This document shows positions 1-11,267 of a stretch of DNA of 64,000 nt, piece after piece. Source of the DNA: Atrichornis clamosus (taxonomy: Eukaryota > Chordata > Aves > Passeriformes > Menuridae). Each line of letters starts with the position of its first letter. Within the stretch, counting starts at the first letter, position 1. The position numbers and the translations under genes were made by a program. The DNA lies in contig WBMZ01006400.1 in NCBI GenBank assembly GCA_013400975.1, positions 1-64,000 of the forward strand, in the 5' to 3' direction. Below the pieces are notes generated by a model that worked only from the letters and a program-made list of their open reading frames with translations, had not been told where the DNA came from and ran no database searches.

Positions 1-483
1 CGCCCCGCTCCGCCCCGGCAGCCGGGCACGGGGAGCTGCTGCCGCTCGGGGCGATGGCACCGCGGCCGCGCGGTCAGAGCGCCGCTGAGCGCCGACACAC
101 CGCGCCCGGCAGCCGCGGGCGAAGGAGACCCCCTATAGGCGTGCGGGGCGCCGCTGCCTCAGCCCCCAGAGCGGCTTCGCGCACGGCATCGCTGCTGGGC
201 GACGGCGCCAGCTCCCGCACCCGCGCGGTGCCCGCACGCACCGCCCCGCAGCCGCCCGCCGGCACCGTCCGCCCGCACAGCGCACACGGAAGCGCACGTA
301 CACACCCAGTGCCATCCACAAAAACCCTCCGGGAGCGCCCGGTGGCTCCCGCTCCGGCGGGGCAAGGCATCCCCGGCAGCACAGAGCGCTCCCCTCTCCG
401 CCCCGGCGCGGACGCTGCTGCCCGCCGCGAAAAGCGAAGTTCGGGCGCCCGCGGCGCCGCTCCCGCCTCCCCGGCAAACTTAC

Positions 484-640
484 CGAGCGCGGCCACCGGC
501 TGAACTTTCAGCAGCGCCCCGGCTCAGCCCCGCCGACGGCTTCGCCCATCGCCTCTAGGTGCGGTGCCCGCGCTCCGCTCCCCGGCGGCTGCGGCGCGGG
601 CCAATATAAATCCACATCACCGCTGCCGGCGGCTCCCCTG
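484..640 (-). other. Candidate 5' noncoding exon of a leftward gene
   Basis: On the minus strand the sequence reads GCGCTCG followed by GTAAGTTTG, with the donor GT at 483-482. This is a full match to the vertebrate 5' splice-site consensus and the best donor in the CpG island. It suggests an exon ending at 484 whose transcript continues leftward out of the window. The right (5') limit given here is a guess, since no initiation site can be fixed. Minus-strand ATGs within the interval open only short frames that reach a stop inside it (from 617 and from 550), so this would be a noncoding first exon with the start codon in a later exon. The donor is seen directly; the exon is inference. Confidence 0.4.
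601..611 (+). promoter_or_regulatory. Overlapping CCAAT and TATA-like motif
   Basis: The sequence CCAATATAAAT carries a CCAAT pentamer (601-605) that runs directly into TATAAAT (605-611), the latter in plus orientation. A functional TATA box would put transcription initiation near 635-641, inside a pyrimidine-rich stretch. CCAAT boxes normally lie 60-100 bp upstream of the start, so the overlap means only one of the two motifs is likely to act at a given promoter. Chance occurrence in 1.2 kb of GC-rich DNA is low but not negligible. Confidence 0.4.
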
Positions 641-848
641 CAGCCCGCCCTGGCCCCTCCGCCCCGCCGGGGGGACGCGCCGGCTCCCGCTGCCGCGGCT
701 CGACCCGCAGCGACCGGCGGCGGGAGGTAGCAGCCGAGGCGCGAGGGGACGCGGGGCCGGCGCGGCGCAGCCCCTCTGCTGCTGCCGCCGCCGCCGCTCC
801 TCTCCGGCGGGTGTAGTGTCAGCGGCGCCGCTCGCTCTCAGGGTGGGA

Positions 849-877
849 TTTTTTTTTTTTTTTCCTCCTTTTTTTTT
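849..877 (+). repeat. Poly(T)/polypyrimidine tract in CpG island
   Basis: A run of 15 T (849-863) is followed by CCTCC and a further run of 9 T (869-877), then CCCC and TTTTC. It is a homopurine-homopyrimidine segment embedded in otherwise GC-rich promoter DNA. Such tracts exclude nucleosomes and are length-variable. It shows no direct repeats at its edges that would mark it as the tail of an inserted element. Confidence 0.8.
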
Positions 878-922
878 CCCCTTTTCGGCTCCTCCGCTGT
901 TAATGAGCATGCCCGGGAGAGC

Positions 923-933
923 TGCGCAGGCGC
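923..933. promoter_or_regulatory. NRF1-like site
   Basis: The sequence TGCGCAGGCGC closely matches the NRF1 recognition pattern (GCGCA N GCGC), a common activator motif of vertebrate CpG-island promoters. Its place near the middle of the island fits a promoter role. Binding is inferred from the motif only. Confidence 0.45.
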
Positions 934-1200
934 CTTGCCCACCGCCGCGCCTCGAGTCGCCTCGCACCGACCGCCGCGGCGGGGTGAGGGCTGAGGGGGC
1001 GAGAGCCGCGCCGGGGCTGCCCTGCGGCGGGCGGCGAGGGAGGGACCGGGCGGCAGAGGGTGAGGCGCTGCCGGTGGTGCTGGTAGCTTTGGACAGAGTT
1101 CGGGAAGTCTGCGGGAAGGTGAGGCGGCTGCCCTCGCATGAGGGAGGGCTGCTGCCCCGGCTCCGCGGGGACCTGCCGCCCGCCTCGGGGGAAAGGTAGG

Positions 1201-4200
1201 AAAAAAAGTCCCACCGGCGGTCCTCTGCCTTGGGAAGTGGCGCAGAACACCTCCTTCTAAATAATTTACCTTGCTGAGGAAGTAAGACTGATACTGGAAT
1301 TAAGGCTTGGGAAAGGGATGCTGATTTATAGGTGTTTCAGCAGCTTTCCTTTCACGGTCTGAGTTTATTAAGGTGGGCATCTCCTATGGCCACTTCCATT
1401 AACAGTCCCGGGTCTTGGTGGAGGGGATCTTCATCAGCTGGTGATCTCTATAATTTCATCAGTTATACACTGTATTCTCGAGAGGACATACGAAGGCGTA
1501 AAGGTGATTCCCACCTGCTCTTTTCATAACAGCTTATTCTGCATCTGCACTTATTTGTAAAGATTTTATTGTGCTGAAGAAATACAAGGAACTAGCAAAG
1601 GTGTGCTTCAGGCTGGACCCGGCTCATCAGTCTGTCTCCACCCTGGTCTCTGTTCACATGGATACTGCATAGACATGTCTGTCAATTCCTAAAAATCACT
1701 GCGGTTATTAACATCATTTAGCTTGTGCATTCAGTCCCAGAAAAACACTGGGGAAAAAGTGCAATTGACTATTGCTGTTATTTCTTCGTAAGTTTCTGCA
1801 TAGACCACCTGGAGTCCTTTTATTTACTCTGTAGCATGCCGCACAACATACTTCCTTGAGACAGTTTATGCTGTTTACATAAGTATTTGAGAAAAATGAC
1901 ACCTTGAAGATGCCTATGTAATATCTTGCAATGCATTAAAAAAAGAATAAATTAGGTAAAGCCATCTGTGATTCTTATATACAGCTGCTAATACATAACT
2001 TTTCTGTAATTTTCGACATTTGTTCTTTGAGACAATCCTGCCATGAGCTCTTTCCAACGGAAATAAAATCCAGGTGCCCCCCAGAAAAATGGTATTGAGT
2101 CATTTCTTCTTGGTTCTTCAGGTAGAAACACAGGGGTTTGATATTCAAACTTACTTCCCACCAATAGGATCCATTTATAGGGAGCAAAGGAAGGAAGAAG
2201 AATTCTTTACTGAACATCATTTCAAAGGTGATAAAGGAACTGGACCAAAATACAACTTCCTTTCCAAAATGGGTATATTAGTATATGTGTAAGGATGAAG
2301 CAATGGAGGTATGTCTCCCCAGTTTATATCGACTACAACCAAGTTCTGGAAAGAGTTGCATGGTTTAATAAGTCCAAAGCCATTCTCTTTTAAAAACAAA
2401 GGATGGGAAGATAAAAAGATAAGGAACCATAAAGATTATAAATTTTTCAAATTTACTGCTTCCATGAATGACAGAGCACTGACTTTGTATCTCCCTTTCT
2501 AGACCTTGGGTATTTATTTCCATCTAGCCTGCCAATTTCTAACGATTCATATTTACAATGAAGCAGTTGGTCCAGTTCTTCAGAATGAAATCTGCTTTCA
2601 ACAACACTTCGTAAATCTAAATCTGCCTCTCCCTAGAGAAAGCACAACTGTAAAGATCCCAAGGTAAATATGGAGTCCTTTGGGAAGTCAATTCTGCCTT
2701 GGATTAACTGCAGCAGGAAGTCTTGAGCTACTGGCTGTACATTACTTTCATAGGAAGCCTAGAAAAGTCAGAAGTAACGAAACCTGTTTCTCATGAATCT
2801 TGAAGCCACTTAACAAACTTCACCATTAACTGTTTCTAAAAGTTAATTATTTTAAGCCAAAACTGTCCTCTCTCAAATTCCTGTGACTTAGTCCTGCTAG
2901 GTGGAACAATTCTTCAGCCGTATAGATCAGTCATGGGCTATTCTGAGCCTAATGTTAAAAGTACATTTTCTTTCCCAGTAGACATGGTTGTTTTGGTTCC
3001 TTATCTCTGTGGATAGACTTTAATATTTGCTTTTCATTAACACAAAAATTAGATGTCACAGATTGAACATGGAAATAACTCAAAACTAAAGAAAGGAAAT
3101 GTTCTAGAATGATGTAGATAAATTAATCACAGAAACATAAACCAAGATAGCTGATGTGTCAAGATTCCCAGGTTTTAAGACAGTACCAAAGTCAAGTAAA
3201 TATTGCCCTGCTGTTGGCAGACAAAGATCACATTTTATTAATTCTTCTGCTTGGAATGCTATGGAATTGCCTGTTGTAGTCATTAACACGTAGTAGGCAT
3301 AAAAGGATGGTAGCCCCATAAAGGGAAGGCATAAAAAGATAACCCATGGAGGTGGACATTCAATCCTACCTGTGTCTCTTCAGCCACTGCTGAGATAATT
3401 GAACCAAAGTGGGTAAACTCACCAGTGGAAAATTGTTGCCAGGTATCAAGTGGAGTGTCTGGTATATATGGAAATTTCAGATATCCATGGGATGCTCCCT
3501 AGTGGGTTGGGGTTAGGGAAACTCAAAACTATTCCAGTAGGAGGAACACATACTGGTACAGAGTTTTCCAAGAATCAGAACAAGTATTTTTATAACTGGC
3601 AACAAGAGCCCTTAAGTACATCAAACCTAAATGTACCAAATATCACAAGCACATTTAGCAATAAGAATTCTGACCCTCAGATTTCTCAGCCAAGCCTGCT
3701 AAACTAGTGTAAGAAGAAAGCAACAAGTACAATATTGCTAGATATGCTGGTGCCAAATGGAGTTTTCTCACACATGTAGGTTTATATAGTATTGCAGCTC
3801 CCTGCACTGAGGATCTTCTCTCTAAGTAGCAAAGGATGGTATCTCGAGTGCACAGTTGCAATACTTGTCATTGCAGCACTGATGCTGAGGAGTTGCTTGA
3901 CACCCTTTGGCTTGCTCAGGTTCAGATGAGCCTCCTGAGTGAGTCATTGTCTTTACCTGGTAACTGAGTTATGCTGAAGCACTGTTTTTAAATTATGCTC
4001 GTGCCTCCCGTGGGAACAGAGATCATTGCCTGCATTGCAACGATCTCTGTTGAGACCTGAGACACAGCTGCTGGTCTCACTGCTGAATAGGAGCTTTTCA
4101 ACCCACCTGGGGTGGGATATCACCACAGGCACCAAAGTTCTGTTAGCCTACGTTTCTGAGAATGATGCTGAAAACTCCTCTTTTTGCCTCTATTCTTTGA

Positions 4201-4450
4201 ATCAGATGAAGTCCTCCAAAACGTCTCTGAAATTTTGGGGAATTTTCCTAGTTTATACTAGACTGCTTTCTGGACAACTGTAAGATATAAGACACTTCCC
4301 TACATAATTGAAGTGGTTGTTTGATTTGCTATTTATGGAAATTACTCCATACAGTTAACAGGCTTCAAAACACAGAGGCAAGAGATCAGCCAGATCCCAG
4401 TGCTGACTACACTTTCTAGCATAGTTTGCTTGAAGTACAAGGTTTCAGCT
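1201..4450. other. Gene-free AT-rich stretch
   Basis: CpG density falls abruptly at about 1,250 and stays low. Open frames here are short, unrelated to any known family and on both strands at equal frequency, as expected by chance. I see no repeat of recognisable family, no RNA gene and no exon with convincing splice sites. It is probably the start of an intron or the flank of the promoter. Confidence 0.6.
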
Positions 4451-4775
4451 TCATAGAGTCACAGAATGGTTTGTGTTGGAAGGGATGGACCTTCAAAGAT
4501 CATTTCATTCCAACTGTCCTGCCAGGGGCAGGGTCACCTTTCATTAGATCAGGTTGCTCAGAGCTCCATCCAGTCAGACCTTGAACACTCCAGGGATGGG
4601 GTGTCCAGAGCCTCCCTGGGCAACCTGTGCCAGTGCCTCACCAACATCACAGTAAAGAATTTCTTCCTAATATCTCATCTAAACCTGGCCCCTGCCACCT
4701 TGAAGCCATTCCCCCTTGTCCTATCACTCCATACCCTTGCAAAGAGTTTCTCATAGCTCTCATAGCCCTGTTAGG
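4451..4775 (-). mobile_element. CR1 LINE 3' fragment
   Basis: The interval starts with TCATAGAGTCACAGAATGG and runs through a GTTGGAAGGGA block, 'CCAGGGATGGGGTGTCCAGAGCC', 'CTGGGCAACCTGTGCCAGTG' (split motifs) and CCATTCCCCCTTGTCCTATC, in the order seen when an avian CR1 3' region is read in reverse. CR1 is the dominant non-LTR retrotransposon of birds and is usually 5'-truncated, as here, where only about 325 bp remain. The 3' end is at the low coordinate, so the element lies on the minus strand. No reverse transcriptase coding sequence remains. Minor substitutions and a small insertion (GGATGGACC) show that it is an old copy. Confidence 0.93.
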
Positions 4776-7700
4776 AAAAGACTTGTTTCTTTCAGTCTTT
4801 TCAACAGACTAAGAGAAAACTATTTCAAAAAGGTAATGAAATATTTACAGTGAGTCCCTTAGTACTGATAGTAAACTATCCAAATATGAAGGGCATTGAG
4901 ATCCCAGCTGTCTAACAGAAAGTGACAGAAGGGACTGAGTAGCGCTAATAACATTGCCCTGCCCCTTATGGAACAGGCAGAAAAATTATAAGGACATTTG
5001 AGACATTGTCAAGCTCCAAAAGGACCCTCTGGAGCAAGATCCTGTTGTGTACATCAACATGGGAGCCCAACCGTACTGCACAAGTTTGAATTCTTTTTAA
5101 AACCCAAGTTAATACTTGATAAAACTAATGAGACTGATCCATCATTCAGAGTTTGCACAGTGGTTTTGGAATATTGCCATTTTTTAAAATGATACCTTAC
5201 ATCAGTCTGATGGAGGTACATATGAGGCGTGGATGTAAAACATGATCGAAACAGAAGTCTAACTGTCCCCAATGTGAATTCACTGTGATGATGCACAGAT
5301 CATTACACAAACTGAAATGTAAAGGAGACTCAGGATCATTTTTTTAACACTTATGAGTATACTATGTCATTATATATTTCTCTAGTTACATTCCTACTGA
5401 AAAGAAAATTGATACATTCCACTAAAGTAGCATACAGGCACAGTATTGTCCTTAGTCTGGGAATATTCTTTAAAAGATTAATATGGTGAGCTATGACACA
5501 CCAGTCAGAAGTTTTTAATTTCTGGACCAAAAGAAGGAGCCAGAAAGTGGGGAAAGTTGCTGTCCTATTTCTGTCTCAGAGAGAAGAGCTGAATTTTGTG
5601 AAGTTAAGCTAAATACATGTAGATATAGAAAACTATATATGAAATTGCACTTCCATATTATTACCAGTTCCTGGCAAGAACAGGTTTCACCCCAGAATTT
5701 CTGCCAGAAACTGCACATCATATAGTAGAGCTAAAAGAGAAGTAACTCCAATTTCTGATGGGATATCTCTTTCCAGAAATTGTACTCCCAGAACCAAATG
5801 GATAGAGAGAAGTTGATATTTTGAAAAGGAAATGAAAACTGATGTATTTTCGTAGTCAACTTGATGGAAAATGTACCATAAATAGATTTGTTTACAGAAC
5901 AGTTTCTACCATGCAAAAGACTGAAGGAAGCAACGCTGCCTTGTAAGATGTTTACAGGCTATGAAAAAGGAATCCAAACATGATACTCTCTCTCAAGCCT
6001 CTCCATCATTGCATGACACATGACACTGGTCTCCTTTGCTACCTTTTCAAAATTTCAAAGAGAAGAATAGGTTTTCCAGCATCATGTCTCACATTCAGAA
6101 AGAACTCCTGTAAATAACTGCAAATCTTCTTGCAAAATTGCCTCTAGACTATCTTGTTCCAAGATGCCTACCCAAAAAACCTGGCAATACTTGGGCTGTT
6201 CATGTGCTGTGACTGCTGTCTAACACGTTGACCAAAAATGCAAGCAAATTTCCTGGTAGTTTCCCATCTATCGATATATCGATCATTCTAAACTTACAGC
6301 AGCAAAACATATAAATCTTTTCCTCAAATATGGCTCCTTCGTTAATGTGCCATAGGAGAACAGGGAAGCGCTACAGTCTGAAAGGCTGGAGAGACGTGTT
6401 CCCGACTGATTTTCCTATCCCATGAACACAAGGTGGTGCTGATGCTCCTGGCACCGGGGCTGATTCGCCACTTCCCAGGAAGCCTGACTTTGGGTGGTGG
6501 TAGCCGATGTGTAGCTGGTGTACCAGGTATTTCATTTGCCTTAAGTTAATGATAAGAAATACTATCTATTATGAGAAAACATTTTATTTAAAATTAAATT
6601 CTTGTTTCCGTTTTGATAAACTGAAATAAAAAATAATTTCCAACTGACACAGAGAACTATTTTCTTCATTATTTTGATTTGAGCTCCAGAACCCTCCAAA
6701 CAGACCAGTTGTATTTCCCAGCTTCCCTCCAAGACCCAAATAAAAATGAATTCTAGGTCATGAATGAAAAGGAAAAAAAGACTTAAGAGCATCCATATAA
6801 TTTCAATTCTTAAGAAAAAATGAGGAAAAAAACCCAAAGCCACATGAAAGAAACATGCAAAATATATGAATAAGTATACTCTCAGGTAATTGAAAAGAGC
6901 TGGAGGTGTGAAAGTTTTAGTTTAAATGCTTTCCTGCCCTTAGAGGGAAGTTCATTGGTACTGCAGAAACGTGTACCTAAAGTAGAAGATTTGAGAAACC
7001 TTTTACTAAGAAAGATGACTATTAAAAAATGCTGAAAAATATTCAGTGGGAATGTTTATTCCAGAATATGAATGCCTGCTAAAAGAGGTTTGCGTCCATC
7101 CACTTGCCCATTACAGTGGAACTAAGGTAAAGCACTTCTGAAGAGAGATTAAACTTCCAAATAGAAGGGATCGTTTCTTTCCCAAATGAAATAATACATT
7201 TCTCATTGCATTGAAAGCTGACACTGAAGAAGATAAGGAACATAAAAAACAAAGGCATGTTTGATAGAGTATTTTGGTTCCATTGTTTCATCAGTCTCTT
7301 GGTTAGCCTACAGTTTAATTTATTGTATAAGAAGGAAATCCTAATAAGGATCTTTTCTCAAATATATTGTATAAAGACATAAAGTCCCTTCTTCCATATT
7401 TCTCTTTCAGGTTCATCTGATAAAGACATAATTATCATGTTGAAGAGAAATTCTGACTCACTATAAAGTGCAATATTTTTTGAGGCAAGTGATACTTGTA
7501 CTTCATACTTTATGAAGGATAATCTACCCAGCCTGCTTCTCCCTTTTCCTGTTCCCTTATATTACATAATACTCCCCTGTGTTCCTGCTGCTTTTCTTCT
7601 TTCTTGTATTTTTGCTGATCTCTGTTGCTTATGTATTTACTTTTCCCTAAGGACAGTATACAAAAACAAGACCTAAATATCTTAATCTCTTCAGCTTAAT

Positions 7701-8914
7701 TAGACATGAAAGTAACTCTGGCCTCATTAAGAAATGTCCTGAAGCAACAGGTAGAATGGAATAAGATGAGTTTGAAATCTGATCCTGAGATCAGCTTGTC
7801 AGACAGTCCTAGTTATTAAAGAAGCCTGGGAAATAGCTACTGTAGAGAAAAACTAAATGCTTAGTATAAATCTCAGTGGAAGAGATGACTAATTAGAGAT
7901 AATTATACACAGATTTCTTGCATTAAAAGTGCTTTAAAACATAAACATTCAAATTTTACTTAGGCTCCCAAGTGCTTCCTACAAGGCAAGCTTGCAAAAA
8001 ATGTCTTTTAAATTATGTCAAATGCTTTTAAGTCAAATGGTTTTTAAGAGGCATCTCACTGAAAATTGTGATGCCTTGAAATTTCTTGTTCACCTTCAGT
8101 TTAGTAAGAACCTGCAATAAAAATTATGGCCTATATTAGTATCCTAATTGCCCCATAACAAAGGCAATCAAGAGTCATGCAGGACTAATTTGCTGCTGTT
8201 CTCTAGCAACTTCAAAACTTGTACCCAAAATTCACTTGGTAGGAAGACACTGAACTGTCTTCAGAACGGAGGCTGAAACTGTCAGAAAATTGATAAGTGA
8301 CATAAAAAGGATGCTGTGCTAAAAGATATGCTATCTATGAGATGAAACCAACCAAACAAAAAAGAAAATCAAAACAGAAATCCAACTCAAACCAAACGAA
8401 CCAAATGACCCAAAACTTAAGTTGCAGTCTATTAGCAAATTTCTGGAATATTTATTGGAAATTACGACGGTCGGTGTAAAAGATTTCCAGATACCTTCAT
8501 CCCTTAGCATCAGTTATACTGGAGCAAATAGAGAATTTCAAATTTCTACAGTGGAACTCCATTTCTTTTTCAGCTTTATATTTGTTATCAAGATCTATCA
8601 AATGACTCCCACAAAAACTTCAGGTCGATACTATGCTGTGAAACTGATTGATGTGGGTTTTTGAGATGGCAACTTAAGACACAGTATTTCACACAAACAT
8701 TTTTGAGGCTTACACAGTTACCATGCAGGTGTTCAGGAAAATCTGTATGTACTTATTTATTCAAAATTCATTGAGAAGATTTTTAATCTTTTAGAATATT
8801 GTCAATTCACTCTGTTCCTTTTGTAGAAACAGGAACACGCAGCAATCATCCATTCATCCATGTAGATACCTGTCAGATTCTTTATCTTCTTATTGCACAT
8901 TGATGTCAGATGAA
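4776..8914. other. Gene-free stretch
   Basis: No coding exon, RNA gene or recognisable transposon was found. A small locally GC-richer patch lies at about 6,380-6,530. A 14-bp perfect palindrome (ATCGATATATCGAT) sits at 6270-6283, and an A-rich, AACC-rich low-complexity patch at 8345-8416. The longest frames (for example 6562-6843 on the minus strand) are rich in Phe, Ile and Leu, as translations of AT-rich noncoding DNA are. Confidence 0.55.
8345..8416 (+). repeat. A-rich low-complexity tract (AAACC-like)
   Basis: The plus strand is almost free of G and T over about 70 bp and is built of irregular CCAAAC/CAAAA units. No unit is repeated exactly, so this is low-complexity DNA rather than a true satellite. 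Confidence 0.55.
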
Positions 8915-9541
8915 CAAATAGTGCCTTTATTAACAACCTGAACAATTGGCGAGAGTGTACACTTGATGAGTTTGTGGATAATACCAAGTTGAGGGGAATG
9001 GTCCATGCACAGCCCAGGGCTTGCAGGACCCTTAGGAAGTTCAGCAGGGGTAGCACAAAGTCCTGCCTGTGAAAGCAGTGGTGTCATGTGCCTGTGCAGT
9101 GCAGAGCCAAGGCAGGACAGCAGAAGCACCTGGGCATCCTGATGAGCAAACTGAACGAGAATTACCAAAATATCCCAGAAGCATAGCAGCCAGGCTGTAT
9201 CCAGCAGGTAGGGGAAGTCATGCTGTGCCTCTCAGCAGGATGTTTGAGTCCATACCTGACAGATGGTTTAGAGCTCCCCAGTACAAGACAGACAGCAACT
9301 TTCTGGAGTGAGTTCAGCAAGGTGGGACAGGATAAAAGGTAACAGGCACACACTGGAACATGGGCAATTCCTACTAGATGTTAGGATAAATATTTTCACC
9401 ATGGAAATACTAGAACAGGTTGCCTGGAGAAATTTCATCTTTGGGTATATTCAAACTTGAAATGTCCAGGCCACAAGTGGGATTTAGACCAAAAATACCT
9501 TGAGATCCCTCCCAGCTTATTTTATAATTCTATGATCGATC
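8915..9541 (+). mobile_element. CR1 LINE, longer 3' fragment
   Basis: From about 8,915 the sequence follows the end of a CR1 element in forward orientation: a degraded version of the segment around 'GAGTGTACAC...GATGAGTTTGTGGATAATACC', then GAGCTCCCCAGTACAAGACAG at 9271 onward, AACAGGCACACACTGGAACA near 9341, and the tail ATTCTATGATCGAT ending at 9541. CR1 3' ends carry short ATTCTATGAT-type repeats instead of poly(A), which fixes both the strand and the right end. Several internal deletions and stops show a decayed copy. The frames across it (for example 8890-9168 and 9069-9311) are fragments of this repeat, not genes. Confidence 0.9.
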
Positions 9542-11176
9542 ACTTTTTTCATTACACCAAAAGAAAACAGGATAAAAATACTTTCATATACAGCCTTCAC
9601 AATCGCTCTATTTATAAGAAACTATTCATTTTAATTGATTCAACCCAACGAGATTATAGTCCTGAATAGCCACAGAAAATGCAAACATGTTTTCAGCACT
9701 TCACTTGAACTTTGAAAACTGGGGTTTACATCGTCATTGTCCTTCCAGTCCGCTGCTGTCTGCTAGCTATGGTCATTGCTATCAGCATATATTGCAAGAG
9801 ATCTTTGTTTCTGAGTAGGTGAAGAGTTAGAATATGCAACTGGTGGTAACCATAGCGAATGTTTAATCGCTGTGAAAAGTTTTACACATTTCATACTTAA
9901 GTATACAAATCTCAGGGTTTATAAGTGCACTTGGTACTTTGCCACTAGCCATGTCAATGGTTAGAAGTAACAGCACATATACAAGGTTAATATTCTCACT
10001 ATTTATCTTATTTTAACTTGCTTACCATCAGAACATACTATCAGTGATGATATATAGAGTATATATAGGGTATAGAGGGTCAACTAAAGCAGAGTGTGGA
10101 CAACCATGACCATACAAAACACACTGCAATGAAAGTAAATACTGCAGGTGACTATAAAAACATCAGGAAAAGACAATGAATTTGCAAGATTTGTCTTGCC
10201 AGTAAGAAGTGAAATTTGTAGAATATTGTGGCCACATTTTTTCTATAAGTGCTTTTTTAAGCAGAAAATAATCTTTTTAGAGGCAGTCTTCAAGTCAGAA
10301 TGGAATTGGACAGGAATTATTTATCAGACAGACAGTAATAATCTGTAATTGGAAGGTGTCTGAGTCTCACAGTGTTATAGCAAGCACATAGACAATTACA
10401 GAAATATTCTGATAATTATTAATGCATTTTGAGGGTGCCAGTTGAAGAAGGCTGGATCCCCCATTCTGTAGTACATTTTAAACTGAAAGTTATGTGATGA
10501 AAATGTTAGTATTCATGGCTGCTTACTCTTCTCTGCTAATTTACATTTATATTCTTAATGTCTAGATTGAGCCTAGGGAAATTTAAAACTCTATTTCATT
10601 AATGCTAACTTCTGCAGAAATCCCAATATGCACAGAAGTTCCTAGATTGCAAGGCTAGTTAGATGAGAATGCAGAAGCTAAGCATAATTGCTGGGTGGTT
10701 ATGATAGTTAAATATGTACTGTCAGTTTTGACTTTTGAAATCCCTATAGACATAAACCTACTGTTCTAAAAAATGTGAAGTAACAATAATGAATTAAAAT
10801 ATCTTTAAAACAAGCATTTTGAGTTTACACTCTCTTTCAAAGATATGTTTCATGCTGTTACAGCACAACAACATTGGCTTTTCAAGGAAAAGTTTCTGTG
10901 AAGAGTTAGATAATTTGATCTCTCCTTTTTTTTGTCTTTTGAGTGGATGGCAAATTACAAATACATGTGCAGTCATTTTAATAGTCCAGATTGGGTCGTG
11001 TTCTGGCAGGCTTTTGTGAAGTGCTGCAGTTTTACAGTGCTAATGCAGCATTAATGTGCACCCATATACTGGCTTTCATCAGCTCTGAGCAGAAGGTTCT
11101 GATACAACTTCTTTAAAAATAACCCATTTAGAGAGCTGGATGCTGAAATCTTGGCCACCTGTAGAAATCCCTGCAC
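9542..11176. other. Gene-free stretch
   Basis: AT-rich DNA with no recognisable exon, repeat family or RNA gene. Open frames are short and of unremarkable composition. Confidence 0.55.
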
Positions 11177-11234
11177 AGATAGATATATATTTGTGTATGT
11201 ATCTATGTATACACAAATAAATATACATATATTT

Positions 11235-11267
<33 letters not shown>
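11177..11267. repeat. Compound (TA)n/(CA)n microsatellite
   Basis: An irregular TA/TG-rich stretch is followed by a clean TA run (about 11237-11250) and then an AC run to about 11267. Compound TA-CA arrays of this type are common in vertebrates and usually length-polymorphic. The frame on the minus strand across 11051-11368 (Tyr/Ile/Val repeats) is a translation of this array and not a gene. Confidence 0.9.

Larger units (their letters stand above)
636..1195 (+). other. Candidate first exon of a rightward transcript
   Basis: Downstream of the TATA-like motif there are two plausible plus-strand donors: GGGAAG|GTGAGG (intron would begin at 1119) and GGAAAG|GTAGGA (intron would begin at 1196). 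An ATG at 903 opens a frame to a TAG at 1197-1199, but the translation is rich in Arg, Gly, Pro and Ala and matches no family that I recognise. I read the interval as a possible untranslated or lncRNA first exon divergent from the leftward gene. Both boundaries are inferred, and no rightward coding exon was recognised in the remaining 62 kb. Confidence 0.22.
1..1200. promoter_or_regulatory. CpG island, probable promoter region
   Basis: The first 1.2 kb is very GC-rich with CpG dinucleotides at nearly every turn, in sharp contrast with the AT-rich, CpG-poor DNA that follows from about 1,250 onward. In vertebrates such unmethylated islands mark gene promoters, often extending into a first exon. 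Several GC-box-like stretches (CCCCGCC, GGGGCGG types), a TATA-like box at 605-611, an NRF1-like site at 923-933 and splice donor candidates in both directions lie inside it. The island is cut by the left edge, so its full length is unknown. The encoded gene cannot be named: the open frames through the island are low-complexity Ala/Arg/Pro/Gly translations that arise simply because GC-rich DNA contains few stop codons. Confidence 0.88.

Noticed and set aside
54..503. 149-codon plus-strand frame and overlapping minus-strand frames (74-496, 133-477) in the CpG island
   Set aside because: All frames are long on both strands at once, with low-complexity Arg/Ala/Pro/Gly translations. The 74-496 frame starts with GTG, not ATG, and runs through a consensus splice donor at 483. 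GC-rich DNA with few stops explains them.
564..1199. 211-codon plus-strand frame
   Set aside because: Its translation includes a Phe run from the T15 tract and Arg/Gly-rich sequence, starts at GTG, and crosses two splice-donor-like sites. No known domain.
8890..9311. Short frames on both strands
   Set aside because: They lie inside the decayed CR1 copy at 8915-9541 and are fragments of repeat sequence.
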